From: Planctomycetota bacterium | GTDB taxonomy: Bacteria; Planctomycetota; UBA1135; GCA-002686595 | Reading direction: 5' to 3' | Length of the DNA stretch: 64,000 bases | NCBI GenBank assembly: GCA_016709875.1 | Contig: JADJLZ010000001.1 | Location: forward strand, 806,001 to 870,000 | Shown: positions 45,579-54,989 of the stretch, piece after piece | How positions within the stretch are numbered: the first letter of the stretch is position 1 | How the letters are laid out: every line of letters begins with the position of its first letter | Made by a program: the position numbers and the translations under genes | Notes under the pieces: generated by a model | Told to the model about the DNA's origin: nothing | What the model saw: the letters and a program-made list of their open reading frames with translations, nothing else | The model's database searches: none

Positions 45579-45801
45579 CCGCCCAGGTTCCAGCCCGTTC
45601 TTGAACCAGAGTGCGGACCACGTCGCGTGCGCGAGGGACGCGCGCTGGCAGGTCGTTCCGCCGCTTCCGGAGCCACTCGAGCTCCGATGTCCCATTGGAG
45701 CCGATTCCGCACGCACGCGGGAGCAAGGCGACGTGCGCGCTGCCGGACGTCGCCCAAGGAGAGCGGCCGAGTCCGGCAGCGCGCATTTCGATCGTTCAGG
45801 A

Positions 45802-46359
45802 CTACAGCGCGACGGCCGGTGTTCCGGACTTCTTCTCGTCGCGCGGTTTGACCTCCGTCGAGACGGAGATGTCCTCGGCGCCGGCCTTCTGAAACACGTC
45901 GCGCACGCGCTGCGTCTGCTCCGGCGCATCCAGGTGCACGGCGATCAGCACCTTGCCCGCCTTGAGCTTGGTCTCGTAGCGCTTGGCTTCGAGTTCCGTG
46001 AGTCCCAGGCCGATGAGCGAGCCGCTGATTCCGCCCACTGCCACGCCGAAGACCGTGCCCGTGAGCGCGCCCATGATCGGACCGGCCGCGATGAACGGTC
46101 CGACAGCCGGGATCGCCAGAGTGCCGATGCCGACGAGCAGACCGAGCGCGCCACCGAGGACGCCACCGACCTTCGCGCCCGAGACCGCACCCGCCTGCGG
46201 CGTCTTGGTGTGGGTCGCCTCGGCGAGCTCGGTCGTGCTGCGCTTGTCGCTCAGCAGCACGGAGATGTTCTGGTTGGGAATGCTGGCGGTCTTGAGCTCT
46301 TCGACCACGTTCATGGCCTGGGAGTGGCCGGGGACGATGCAGAATACGACTTTGGACAT
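45802..46359 (-). CDS. Membrane-associated stress-type protein with glycine-zipper core
   Basis: 185 residues. The first 50 residues (VVFCIVPGHSQAMNVVEELK, NISVLL) resemble the general-stress-protein 17M-like module found in heat-induced yflT/DUF1269-type proteins. A long Gly/Ala-rich stretch (residues 55-115, AGAVSGAKVGGVLGGALGLL onwards) forms one or two glycine-zipper membrane hairpins, and a C-terminal VLIAVHLDAPEQTQRVRDVF segment repeats the N-terminal fold. It lies alone between convergent and divergent genes. Function unknown; envelope-stress response is the usual suggestion for the family. Confidence 0.72.
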   Translation of the reverse strand: MSKVVFCIVPGHSQAMNVVEELKTASIPNQNISVLLSDKRSTTELAEATHTKTPQAGAVSGAKVGGVLGGALGLLVGIGTLAIPAVGPFIAAGPIMGALTGTVFGVAVGGISGSLIGLGLTELEAKRYETKLKAGKVLIAVHLDAPEQTQRVRDVFQKAGAEDISVSTEVKPRDEKKSGTPAVAL

Positions 46360-46594
46360 GCTGTGCTCTTTCGGGTCTCGAGCGAGGCGCGGCCTGGCAG
46401 ACCTCGCGTGGAGTCAACGAGCGGAATCGTCCGAGCGACGACTCTTGCGCGCTCGAGTGACCGGGCAGCGCCGCGCACGTCTCCGTGTGCAGACTCCCCT
46501 CGCGTCAACCTAGGTGGGCGCGGAGAGCGCTCCCATCGACACATACCCACAGCGCAGCCAGCGCAAGCAGGTACTGCCGCGCGCGCTCACGCCG
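46360..46594. other. 235-bp intergenic region without recognised feature
   Basis: It lies between the start of the stress-type protein gene and the stop of the esterase gene, both on the minus strand. It should contain the stress-gene promoter, but no convincing -35/-10 pair or hairpin was identified. Confidence 0.35.
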
Positions 46595-48250
46595 CTACTT
46601 CTGTTTCAGGTAGCTCGACGCGAGCAGCTCGCCCAAGGCCACGATGCCGGGCGTGGTGATCACGAGCTGCTGCTCCTGGCCGGGCACGCCGAAGGCCTCG
46701 ACGCGCGTGAGGTGCGGATCCGCGGCGGCGAGCTGCTTGAGTTCCGCGGTGACGTCGATGCTGTTGACGCTCTCGTCGTCGGTCGGCCGCTGCTGGCTGA
46801 CGAACCATGCGAGTTCCGGCAGGCCCAGGTCCTTGCGGCTCTGCGCGATGATCGAGGCGAGACGCTCGACCGCCTGCTTGCGGTGCGGCGCAAAGGACAT
46901 GTCGTTCTCGCCGAGGTGATAGAAGATCCCGGCGAGCTCCACCGCCTGGCCGCGTTCGACGAGTTCCTTGCGCGCTTGCTGCACGAACGCGAGAAAGCTC
47001 GGGTAGAGGTTGCGCGACTTGGCTTCGCTGCCCTCGGGCGTCCAGTCGAGGATCTGCGATCCGCTGTGCGTGAACTTCGCGATGGCGATGTTCCCCGGCA
47101 GCTTGCGCGAAAGCGCGGCGCCGAAGCTGAGCTCGGGCCCGAAGGTGTCGTAGGCACCCGCCGGGCCGAGCGGTTCCCAGCCGTCCGAGAGCTTGAATCC
47201 GCCGCCCAGGCTGTACTCGAAGGCGATGCGCGGGTTGTCCTTGCGCAGCGCGGCTCCGCCCTTCTGCGCCTTCAGCTCCTGCACGAAGGCGCGCTCGCGC
47301 TCCATGTTGCGGTGCCCGGCGAGGATGAAGAGCTTGACCGGGCTGCCCTTCGCGTAGGGCCAGGGTACGAGCGCTCGCACCGGCTGCTTCCGCTTGCCGA
47401 GGTCGCGCAGGTACGCGTCGGCGTAGTTCACGCCGTGCTCGAGTTGCCCGAGCGTTCCGTAGTGGTAGTGCAGCCCGGCGCCGCCTCCGATCTCAACGGC
47501 GTCGTGCGAGGTCGGGATGTACTCCGCCAACGGATCGGCGTCGGTGACCTCGCGCTGGCCCAGGCTGATCGCATACATGTGCGGACGCATGTCCATGCCC
47601 CAGACCGTCTTCGTGCACAGCTCGCCAATGTAGAAGCGCAGCTTCGGCTGGCCCAGATCACGGCGCCAGTGCGCGATGAAGTTCGCGAGGTTCTTGCCGT
47701 AGCTTGCCTCGTAGCCCTCCTCGAACATGTCGTTCTCGCCCTGGTGCCACATGAAACCCTCGATCCGGTACGCGATCCTGCGCCGATCGAGGTCGGCGAG
47801 CGCCTTGCGGATCCAGTCGAGGGCCAGTGGGTAGAGCTTGAAGCCGCTCGGCTGGTCGGGATTCCAGTCGCCGCCCAGATGCGTGCCGCCCGCGGCGATC
47901 TTGAGGATCGCGATCGGCGCCTCGAGGTTCTGTGTCAGCTCGCGCGCAAAGCTCAATTCCGGGCCGACGACTCCGTCGACAGGAGCCAAGTCGACCCAGC
48001 CCTTGGATTCGAGCTTGTCCTCGCGACCGATGCAGTAGGAGAACTTGACGTCGGTCTGCGGCTTCTCCAGCCCGACGAAGGGCGGGAAGCGGGCGATGTC
48101 CTCCGCGTGCGAGTCCGACCCGACCATGTTGGACTGGCCCGCGAAGATGAACACACGCAGTGTCTTGTCGTCGTCCTGCGCTCGCAGCACACCCGCAAGC
48201 ACGAGCAGGAGGGCGAGCGCGCGCAACAGGGAGGAGGGGAACAGTGACAT
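46595..48250 (-). CDS. Secreted sialate-O-acetylesterase-type SGNH hydrolase, two domains
   Basis: 551 residues with a signal peptide (ALALLLVLAGVLRAQ). The first SASA domain (residues 30-300) is complete: VFIFAGQSNMVG with the nucleophile Ser, AAGGTHLGGDW, and GFMWHQGENDMFE with the block III motif. A second copy of the fold (from about residue 320, KLFILAGHRNMERERAF) has lost the nucleophile Ser (GHRN for GQSN) but keeps YHLGENDMSF. One active and one degenerate domain is therefore likely; the second may bind carbohydrate. Planctomycetes carry many such esterases for acetylated polysaccharides. The ATG at 48250 directly precedes the signal peptide. Confidence 0.87.
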   Translation of the reverse strand: MSLFPSSLLRALALLLVLAGVLRAQDDDKTLRVFIFAGQSNMVGSDSHAEDIARFPPFVGLEKPQTDVKFSYCIGREDKLESKGWVDLAPVDGVVGPELSFARELTQNLEAPIAILKIAAGGTHLGGDWNPDQPSGFKLYPLALDWIRKALADLDRRRIAYRIEGFMWHQGENDMFEEGYEASYGKNLANFIAHWRRDLGQPKLRFYIGELCTKTVWGMDMRPHMYAISLGQREVTDADPLAEYIPTSHDAVEIGGGAGLHYHYGTLGQLEHGVNYADAYLRDLGKRKQPVRALVPWPYAKGSPVKLFILAGHRNMERERAFVQELKAQKGGAALRKDNPRIAFEYSLGGGFKLSDGWEPLGPAGAYDTFGPELSFGAALSRKLPGNIAIAKFTHSGSQILDWTPEGSEAKSRNLYPSFLAFVQQARKELVERGQAVELAGIFYHLGENDMSFAPHRKQAVERLASIIAQSRKDLGLPELAWFVSQQRPTDDESVNSIDVTAELKQLAAADPHLTRVEAFGVPGQEQQLVITTPGIVALGELLASSYLKQK

Positions 48251-48368
48251 CGAGGACGGTAACTGCACGCCAGAGCCTAGCAAGAGCCAGCGCAACACTT
48301 CACCTGCGCCGCGCCGTCGAACCGCACCCCCTTCCCGTGAGCCCATCGCGCGGGCATTCTCGGGGGCG

Positions 48369-49499
48369 ATGCGCCCGACCTACTTGTTCCTGCTCTCGCC
48401 GCCGTTCTCGGGGTCCACGCTGCTGTACCGGCTGATCGGAACGTCGGCGAACGTGTCGACGCTCTTCGGCCACGGCAACTGGGCCGGCGAAGGCCAGGCG
48501 CTGCCCGGTGCGGCGCGCTGGATGCGCGCCTCGAAGGGCCCCGATCCGCGCGTCGGCGGCTTCTGGGATCCGGCGCTGCAGATGCCCTGGGCTGAGATCA
48601 AGACCGTCTGGGATCGACACTGGGATCTCACCAAGCCGATCCTCGCGGAGAAGTCGCCGCCGAACATGTGCCGCGCCGAGTCGATCCTCGAGTTCTTCTC
48701 GCGCCACGGCGACGTGGTCTTCGTCGGGTTGATGCGCTCGCCCTACGCGGTCAAGCAATCCGCGCAGCACTGGCTCGAGCAGGCACGCTTCCAACGCCAC
48801 AACGCGCACACGCTGCCGCGCTTCCTGCAGCTCACCTACGAGGAGCTGTGCAGCGATCCGGCAGGTGTCGCCGCGCGCATCGAAGCCCACGTCCCGGGGA
48901 TCGGCGCGCTCGATCCCGAGCTGCGCTCGACCGCGGGCGCCGTCGCAGGCGAGCGCGGCGAAGGCCTCGAGGACAAGACCGCGCTCACGCGCAGCCTGGT
49001 CGAACACCGCACGCGCGTGCTCGAGCCGCACGCGGAGCTCGTGCGCTCCTTCGGCTACGAGCTCCTGCACGAGGGCTCGCCGGCCTGGTCGGCGCTGGCC
49101 TTCCAGCCCGAAGTCGAAGTGCGGCGCCACGTCGACGCTCCGCCGAGCGTCGTGTTCGCCGCGTGGACGCAGCTCGCGCACCTGCGGCGCTGGTGGAGCA
49201 CGGCGGAACTCCCGGGCTCACGCCTCCACTGGACCGCGGCCGGCCCGCCGCCGCTCGCACTGCACGGCGAGAGGCTCGAGAGCGTCCCGGGCCGCAGCTT
49301 GAGCTTCGCGCGCGAGGTCTCGCGTGAGCACATCGTGCTCGACGACACCCTGGTAAAGGTCGAACTCGAGGCCGCGGGCGCGGGCACCGATGTCCTCGTG
49401 CGCGAGCTGCGCGTTCCGCGCGCACGGATCGAGGAGACGCGTGCGTTCTGGACCGAGCGGCTCGAAGCGCTGGCGGAGCGTGGCTGCGCGCGAGGCTGA
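48369..49499 (+). CDS. Sulfotransferase-SRPBCC (AHSA1-like) fusion protein
   Basis: 376 residues. Residues 1-225 form a P-loop sulfotransferase: the PAPS-binding loop reads LLSPPFSGSTLLYRLI, with the 3'-phosphate region VVFVGLMRSPYAVKQSAQHW and the YEELCSDPAGVAARI segment typical of this fold. From about residue 240 a second domain begins, EVEVRRHVDAPPSVVFAAWT with LRRWWSTAELPG and later FWTERLEALAERG, which is the pattern of AHSA1/SRPBCC ligand-binding proteins. I know of no standard family with this pairing. The SRPBCC pocket may hold a lipid or aromatic acceptor for sulfation. There is no signal peptide. No frameshift is visible between the domains. Confidence 0.82.
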   Translation: MRPTYLFLLSPPFSGSTLLYRLIGTSANVSTLFGHGNWAGEGQALPGAARWMRASKGPDPRVGGFWDPALQMPWAEIKTVWDRHWDLTKPILAEKSPPNMCRAESILEFFSRHGDVVFVGLMRSPYAVKQSAQHWLEQARFQRHNAHTLPRFLQLTYEELCSDPAGVAARIEAHVPGIGALDPELRSTAGAVAGERGEGLEDKTALTRSLVEHRTRVLEPHAELVRSFGYELLHEGSPAWSALAFQPEVEVRRHVDAPPSVVFAAWTQLAHLRRWWSTAELPGSRLHWTAAGPPPLALHGERLESVPGRSLSFAREVSREHIVLDDTLVKVELEAAGAGTDVLVRELRVPRARIEETRAFWTERLEALAERGCARG

Positions 49500-49635
49500 C
49501 GGCCTCCCCCAGCCGCTCTCGACCGGCTCGCTCAGCAGAGCCCCGGGATCGGTGTGCACTGCGGAGCGTACATCCGCTGTCACACGTGTTGAACCGCTCT
49601 CGCGGCTTCAGATCCACTCCGCTACCGTTGGCCGC

Positions 49636-51654
49636 ATGCGCAACTGCATCGGACTCTCGATCCTCCTCTCCCTCGCCGGCAACGCGATCGCCCAGCAGCC
49701 CGTCTCGATGGAAGACCTGCGCCTGCTCGTGGGGATCTCAGCCGTCGAGATCTCGCCCGACGGATCGACGCTCGCCGTGATCACTTCGCGTGCGAACTTC
49801 GCCGACAACAAGAACGAAGCGCAACTGTTCGCCGTGGACGCGTCCAGCGGAGCCACGCGGCCGCTCACCTCCGCGCGACCGCAAGTTTCCGGTCCGCTTT
49901 GGTCCCCCGACGGGCAGACGCTCGCCTTCCTCGCACCCGACGCTGGCGGGGAGCCACAGATCTGGCTGCTCCCGATCCGCGGCGGCGAAGCGCGCTGCTT
50001 CACGAGTTCCCCCACGGGTGTGGACCGCTTCTCCTGGCGTCCCGACGGCGCTGCGATCGCCTACGCGGCCGAGGACGAGGCAGCGCAGCTCGAAGGGGAA
50101 GCGCGGCACATCAGCACGATCCGGATCGGCGACCAGGACATGTTCCTGCGCCACGCGGTGCAGCCGCAGCACATCTGGATCCAGCCGACGCGCTCCGGTC
50201 CCGCCCAACGCCTCACGAGCGGGCGTTGGTCGCTCGAATACGTGCTGCCGCCCTCGAGCGGGGCTTCGCCGCTCTCCTGGTCGAAAGACGGAACGCAGAT
50301 CGCCTTCGCGCGCGTGGCGAGCACCGATTCGGGCAAGTTCGACGAGGTCAATGCGGCGATCGTCGAGGTCGCAACCGGCGCGATCCGTTCGCTGAACGAC
50401 ATCGCAAGCTTGCAGACTGCGCCGACCTTCTCGCCGACGGACGCGGCGCTGGTCTACCACTCCCCGCGCGACGGCAAGCCCGAGAACATCAACGACATCT
50501 ACCTCGCGCTCGGCCCGAACGGCGCCGCGAGGAATCTGACGCACGACCTCGACCGCAACCTCTACACGGCGCTGTGGATGCCGGACGGCAAGCAACTGCT
50601 GGTCGCGGGCAACGAGCGTGCGTCCGTGGGCGTGTGGCTCCAACCGCTCGAGGGTGCCGCGCGCGCACTCGATCTCGACGGACTGGTCGTCTCCGGATCC
50701 TTCGGCTACGAGCTCAGCGTGGCGGGCAACGGCGCGATCGCCTTCGCGGCCTCACGCACGGACAAGGCGGCGGAGGTCTACGTGATGGACTCCTCGGCTG
50801 CGAAGCCGCGCTGCCTGACGCACTTCAACGACTGGACGCAGTCGCGCCGCATGGCGCAAGCAGAGCGCGTCACGTGGAAGAGCGCCGAGGGCTTCGAGGA
50901 GGACGGCGTGATCACGCTCCCCTCGGACCTCTCCACCCCGCGCCCGCTGGTGCTCGTGATCCACGGCGGACCGACCTCCTCCTCGAAGCTCTCCTTCAAC
51001 CTCATGGCGCAGCTGATGGCCGCCAAGGGCTGGGTCGTGTTCAGCCCCAATTACCGCGGCAGCGACAATCTCGGCAACGCCTACGCGGCCGCGATCTGGA
51101 ACGACGCGGGTGCAGGCCCGGGCCGCGACGTGATGGACGGCGTGGCCGAGTTGCGCAAGCGCGCCTACGTCGACGCGACACGCAGCGCCGTCACGGGCTG
51201 GTCCTACGGCGGGTTCATGACCACCTGGTTGCTCGGCAAGTACCCCCTCGAGTGGCGCGCGGGCGTCTCGGGCGCGCCGGTCACGAACTGGATCGACATG
51301 TACAACCTCGCCGACGGCAACGTGCAAATGCGCTGGAGCTTCGGTGGCTCGCCCTGGAAGGGCGAGTTCGCCGCCGCCTACCGCGAACAGTCGCCGATCA
51401 CGTATGCGACAGCGATCAAGGCCCCGACGCTGGTGATGACCAACCTCGAGGACTTCCGCGTGCCGCCGACGCAGGCCTTCGAGCTCTACCACGCGCTCAA
51501 GGACAACGGCGTGGAGACCGAATTCGTCGGCTTCCAGGGCCGCACGCACTTCTCGAGCGATCCGGTGAACGCGCGCGAGCGCACGCGCCTGTGGATCGAC
51601 TGGGTCGAGCGCCACCTCGGCGAGCCCGTCGCCGAAGCGAACGGAAGCCGCTGA
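49636..51654 (+). CDS. Exported S9 family prolyl-oligopeptidase-type peptidase
   Basis: 672 residues with a signal peptide (IGLSILLSLAGNAIAQ). An N-terminal seven-bladed propeller of TolB/WD40-like repeats (SPDGSTLAV, SPDGQTLAFL, RPDGAAIAY, SKDGTQIAF, MPDGKQLLV) precedes the alpha/beta-hydrolase domain (from about residue 415), with VLVIHGGPTSS (oxyanion), the nucleophile elbow VTGWSYGGFMT (Ser near 524), Asp in NLEDFRVPPTQ and His in QGRTHFSSDP. It should cleave short peptides outside the cytoplasm, often after Pro or Ala. The ATG at 49636 directly precedes the signal peptide. The open frame upstream shows no homology. Confidence 0.92.
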   Translation: MRNCIGLSILLSLAGNAIAQQPVSMEDLRLLVGISAVEISPDGSTLAVITSRANFADNKNEAQLFAVDASSGATRPLTSARPQVSGPLWSPDGQTLAFLAPDAGGEPQIWLLPIRGGEARCFTSSPTGVDRFSWRPDGAAIAYAAEDEAAQLEGEARHISTIRIGDQDMFLRHAVQPQHIWIQPTRSGPAQRLTSGRWSLEYVLPPSSGASPLSWSKDGTQIAFARVASTDSGKFDEVNAAIVEVATGAIRSLNDIASLQTAPTFSPTDAALVYHSPRDGKPENINDIYLALGPNGAARNLTHDLDRNLYTALWMPDGKQLLVAGNERASVGVWLQPLEGAARALDLDGLVVSGSFGYELSVAGNGAIAFAASRTDKAAEVYVMDSSAAKPRCLTHFNDWTQSRRMAQAERVTWKSAEGFEEDGVITLPSDLSTPRPLVLVIHGGPTSSSKLSFNLMAQLMAAKGWVVFSPNYRGSDNLGNAYAAAIWNDAGAGPGRDVMDGVAELRKRAYVDATRSAVTGWSYGGFMTTWLLGKYPLEWRAGVSGAPVTNWIDMYNLADGNVQMRWSFGGSPWKGEFAAAYREQSPITYATAIKAPTLVMTNLEDFRVPPTQAFELYHALKDNGVETEFVGFQGRTHFSSDPVNARERTRLWIDWVERHLGEPVAEANGSR

Positions 51655-51899
51655 GCCCGGGCGCGCGCTCGGATCGCGCCGATCAGCAGCGCACACGGCA
51701 GCCGACATGCGAAGCTGTACAGGATCCGGTCCATTGCTGCAGCACGACTCCTGCACGCCCCAGGCAAATGGTTCTCCACCGCAGCCCGGGGTGCGCGGCC
51801 TCGCCCGCCGAACGGCTCGAGATCGCGGATCGACCTCGGCCGCAGCACGCGCGGGCTTTCAGCTGGCCGTCCGGGCGTGTGTTCGCACTCGGGGCGCGC

Positions 51900-53681
51900 T
51901 CACCAGTCGATCTGGACGCCGTTCGAGATGTTGCTCGTGCCGCCCAGGGGCGCGGCGCAGAAGCTCGCATTCGCATCGCGATACCAGGCCTGGTAGAAGC
52001 GGCTCGTGCCGTGGGCGATCGGGTCGCCCAGCTGCGCCGAACGCAGGCCCAGCGGGAGGCTGAAGCCCGTGGGCATGCTCGCATCCTGGCCAACCGCGCT
52101 CGCGATGTAGAGGCGCTTCAACGCTCCGCCGGCGCAGCGCACGCCGTCACCGAACACGCTTCCCGCCAGCTGTGCGTTGCCCTGCAGGAAGATCGTCAGG
52201 GCGTTGGGCACGAGGCCGCTCGCGTGCAGCGTCGTGGAATCGGGATCGGCCGCGAATCCGCTGGCCACGAGCAGCGATCCGCCGCTCGTGCTCGAGTTCT
52301 CGCAGCCACGGCCCGCGGCACCGCTGTTCGCGCACGGACACGCCGTCACCTGCGTCCCGTCGCCGAAGCAGAAGGGCGACTGCGCGAGCTGGCCGCGATC
52401 GAGCACGAACATGTCGCTGAGGAAGTTCGAGTCGCCGAGGATCAGATTCGAAGCGGCGCTGAGGAAGCAGACTCGCTGGCCGTCAGCGCTCAGGCTGCCG
52501 CCGAGCGACTCGAGGTTTCCGGTCGTTCCCGCGGGCGTGAGGCTCACGCAGCGAGTGGCCCCGGTCGTCTGGTCGCGCACGAAGGTGTCAAAGAGACCAT
52601 TGCTGTCCCCCGCCACCAGGCTCGGTTCGGCCGACTGGAAGACCGCATAGCGGCCGTCGGCGCTGAGCGAGACGCCGCTCGAATCCAGGCCGATCTGCTG
52701 GCCGCCCGAGCTCAGGCTGACGCGGACGGTCGTCACGGTCAGCAGATCGCGCATGAAGACGTCGCGATTTCCGTTGGTGTCTACTCCGGCGAGGTTCGAC
52801 GCGAAGCTTGCAAAGGCAACGAATCGGCCGTCGGGGGTCAGCGAGGCGCCGCTGGAGGCTCCGTTGCCCTCGTTGCCCGCGGGGTCGATGCTCACGCGCA
52901 GCGTGGTGCCGCTGACGAGGTCGCGGACGAACACGTCATCGGTTTGATTCGTGTCGCCCGTCACGAGGTTGCTGGCGCTGCTCGAGAAGGTCGCGAGGTG
53001 GCCGTCGTCGCTGACGTAGCAGCCCGTGCTGCTCGCATTGGCCCCGTTCCCGGTGTTCCCGACGCTGACGCGCGTCGTCTGGCCGGTCAGTCGGTCGTGC
53101 ACGAAGGCGTCGGCGAGTCCATTCTGGTCGTTCGGAACCAGGTTGTTCGCGAAGCTCGAGAAGCCGACGAAGCGGCCATCGCCGCTGATGTTCCCGTCGC
53201 TGGTGTACGAATAGTTGTTGGCCTGGACTCCCGCGCTGCTGACGCTGACGCGTGTCGTCACTCCGGTCTGCATGTCGTGGACGAACACATCCGTGGCGCC
53301 GTTCGTGTCGCCCGGGGCGAGGTTCGTCGCGGCGCTCCAGAAGGAGACAAAGCGGCCATCGCTCGAGATGCTCGGAGCCAGGGAGTCGCCGCCGACGGCC
53401 TCGGCGCCGGAGGAGTCGACGCTGACCCGCACGGTGGTCGAGAGCAGCAGGTCGCGCACGAAGACGTCTGCGTGGATGTTCGTGTCGCCGGCGACGAGGT
53501 TCGGGGCGAAGCTCGCGAAGGCGACGTAGCGCCCGTCCGCGGAGAGCTTCCCGCTCACACAGTGGCCGAGGCCCTCGACGCCACCGGCACCTTCACTGGC
53601 GCGCAGCATCGTCTGCGCGGCGAGCGGGGTGCACAAAGCGGAGAACAGGAAGAGAGAGAGGGAACGCGAATGCGGGATCAT
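51900..53681 (-). CDS. Secreted TolB-like repeat protein with Cys-rich planctomycete-type tail
   Basis: 593 residues, signal peptide ending TPLAAQ. About seven repeats of roughly 60 residues follow the plan 'S-x2-G-R-F/Y-V-A-F-x-S-x4-L-V-x-G-D-T-N-x4-D-V-F-V-R-D' (for example ADGRYVAFASFAPNLVAGDT), forming a beta-propeller or chain of TolB-like blades. The tail begins FCFGDGTQVTACPCANSGAA, a short Cys motif followed by GRGCENS and a beta-sandwich of about 120 residues seen on exported planctomycete proteins. Neither enzyme nor binding motif is evident. ATG 53681 has a good GGAGG site upstream, and the gene is preceded by an AT-rich stretch (53711-53755). Confidence 0.82.
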   Translation of the reverse strand: MIPHSRSLSLFLFSALCTPLAAQTMLRASEGAGGVEGLGHCVSGKLSADGRYVAFASFAPNLVAGDTNIHADVFVRDLLLSTTVRVSVDSSGAEAVGGDSLAPSISSDGRFVSFWSAATNLAPGDTNGATDVFVHDMQTGVTTRVSVSSAGVQANNYSYTSDGNISGDGRFVGFSSFANNLVPNDQNGLADAFVHDRLTGQTTRVSVGNTGNGANASSTGCYVSDDGHLATFSSSASNLVTGDTNQTDDVFVRDLVSGTTLRVSIDPAGNEGNGASSGASLTPDGRFVAFASFASNLAGVDTNGNRDVFMRDLLTVTTVRVSLSSGGQQIGLDSSGVSLSADGRYAVFQSAEPSLVAGDSNGLFDTFVRDQTTGATRCVSLTPAGTTGNLESLGGSLSADGQRVCFLSAASNLILGDSNFLSDMFVLDRGQLAQSPFCFGDGTQVTACPCANSGAAGRGCENSSTSGGSLLVASGFAADPDSTTLHASGLVPNALTIFLQGNAQLAGSVFGDGVRCAGGALKRLYIASAVGQDASMPTGFSLPLGLRSAQLGDPIAHGTSRFYQAWYRDANASFCAAPLGGTSNISNGVQIDW

Positions 53682-53813
53682 GAGCAAGTTCCTCCAGGTG
53701 TTGAGAACGAGACTACCTGAGGTCACGTGGAATGGATAATTCCAAAATCTGGCGCCGATCGACGGCTCCCTTGCTCGGCTCACCGCGGGGGCTTTGCCGC
53801 ACCTCGGCTGGGG

Positions 53814-54986
53814 TCAATTCCCCGGTGCCCGTGGCAGGCGCACGAGATCCCGGTGCATGGACTCGGACAGCTTGGATTCCTGCTTCCCGACGAAGCGGTA
53901 CAGATCGAGGCTGAAGAACACGTAGGGCGCCTGATCGAAGTAGCGCCCATCGTCGTCGGTGTCGTGCCACGAGACCCCGACGTTCCAGTTCCGGCCCAGA
54001 TGCGCAACCGCGCCGATGCCCGGCCCGATGTCGTCGCGGAAGCTCAGCGCGAGCGAGCCACCGTAGAAATTGTCGTACTTCTTCCCGGTGTACTTCAGGA
54101 AGCCGAGCAGCTCGAGATCGAGAGCTTCCTTGACGTGCATGTCCCCGAAGTTGTCCGTCGAGAGCTCGATGCCGAGCGCCGGATGCAAGAGGATCCATTG
54201 ATGATCCGGCGGTCCGAGGTCGGGGATGTCGAGCACGAACCCGTTGACCAGCGACTCCCACGGATACTGCGAATAGCCGTTGTCGAGGTAGTTCGCCCAG
54301 CGCTCGACGGCCAGGTCGAGCTGCGCGACGTTCTGCTGTCGCACCCTCGCGAAGGTCTTCGTCAGGACGTCGTGGATCACCGCGAAACACAGACGCAGGT
54401 CGATCATCTCCTCGACCGAGATCAGCAACTCGTAGTGCTCCTCCAGATCCGTCGAGAGGTTCTTGTACAGGACGAGGCGCTCCTCGGGATGCCCCGCTTC
54501 GTCGAAGTAGATCCACACGGGATTGTCCTGCCCGACCTCGCGCGGAGCGAACTCGTCGATGCCGAATCCGCGCTGATTGAGCGCGGCGAGCAGGGCGTCG
54601 AACTCCTGGGGTGTATCTGCGCTCCCGTCGGGAACGGCCGACGCCATGGAGGCCTGGAACGCATCCGCGACCGCGGCGATCTTGGCGATGGCCTTGCGGT
54701 AGACGTCCGCGTGCGTGGCCCAGGGCTTCGCGCGTGCCGCTTCGAGCACGCGCTGGAGCAGCGCCGTGTAGAGGCCCTCCTCATAGTACTTCGCCTGCAG
54801 CTTCGTGAAGTTCTCGAGCGTGCGCGGATCCCGCTCGAGATGGAACTCCTTCGTCCAATTCGACGTGGCCTCCCCTGTGAAGGGCTTCGGGAGCTTGTCG
54901 ACGACGCCCGATTGCCAGCCGAAGGCCGAATTCCCGGCGAACAGCGCAAGGAACGCGCAGCAACACAAGTGCAAGGTCCGTTTCAT
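53814..54986 (-). CDS. Exported protein of unknown function, possible outer-membrane barrel
   Basis: 390 residues. A signal peptide (HLCCCAFLALFAGNSAFG) contains three adjacent Cys but no clear lipobox. The middle (residues 60-230) is helical and rich in charged residues, while the last 120 residues alternate hydrophobic and polar residues (LALSFRDDIGPGIGAVAHLG, NWNVGVSWHDTDD, YVFFSLDLYRFVG), as in membrane beta-strands. No family recognised. It starts 3 bp after the stop of the upstream hydrolase gene, so the two form an operon and may act together. Confidence 0.68.
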   Translation of the reverse strand: MKRTLHLCCCAFLALFAGNSAFGWQSGVVDKLPKPFTGEATSNWTKEFHLERDPRTLENFTKLQAKYYEEGLYTALLQRVLEAARAKPWATHADVYRKAIAKIAAVADAFQASMASAVPDGSADTPQEFDALLAALNQRGFGIDEFAPREVGQDNPVWIYFDEAGHPEERLVLYKNLSTDLEEHYELLISVEEMIDLRLCFAVIHDVLTKTFARVRQQNVAQLDLAVERWANYLDNGYSQYPWESLVNGFVLDIPDLGPPDHQWILLHPALGIELSTDNFGDMHVKEALDLELLGFLKYTGKKYDNFYGGSLALSFRDDIGPGIGAVAHLGRNWNVGVSWHDTDDDGRYFDQAPYVFFSLDLYRFVGKQESKLSESMHRDLVRLPRAPGN

Positions 54987-54989
54987 GGC

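Noticed and set aside
49899..53720. A 1273-codon open frame on the plus strand across the S9 peptidase and TolB-like genes
   Set aside because: It overlaps two well-supported genes in other frames, has no recognisable domain and a low-complexity translation.
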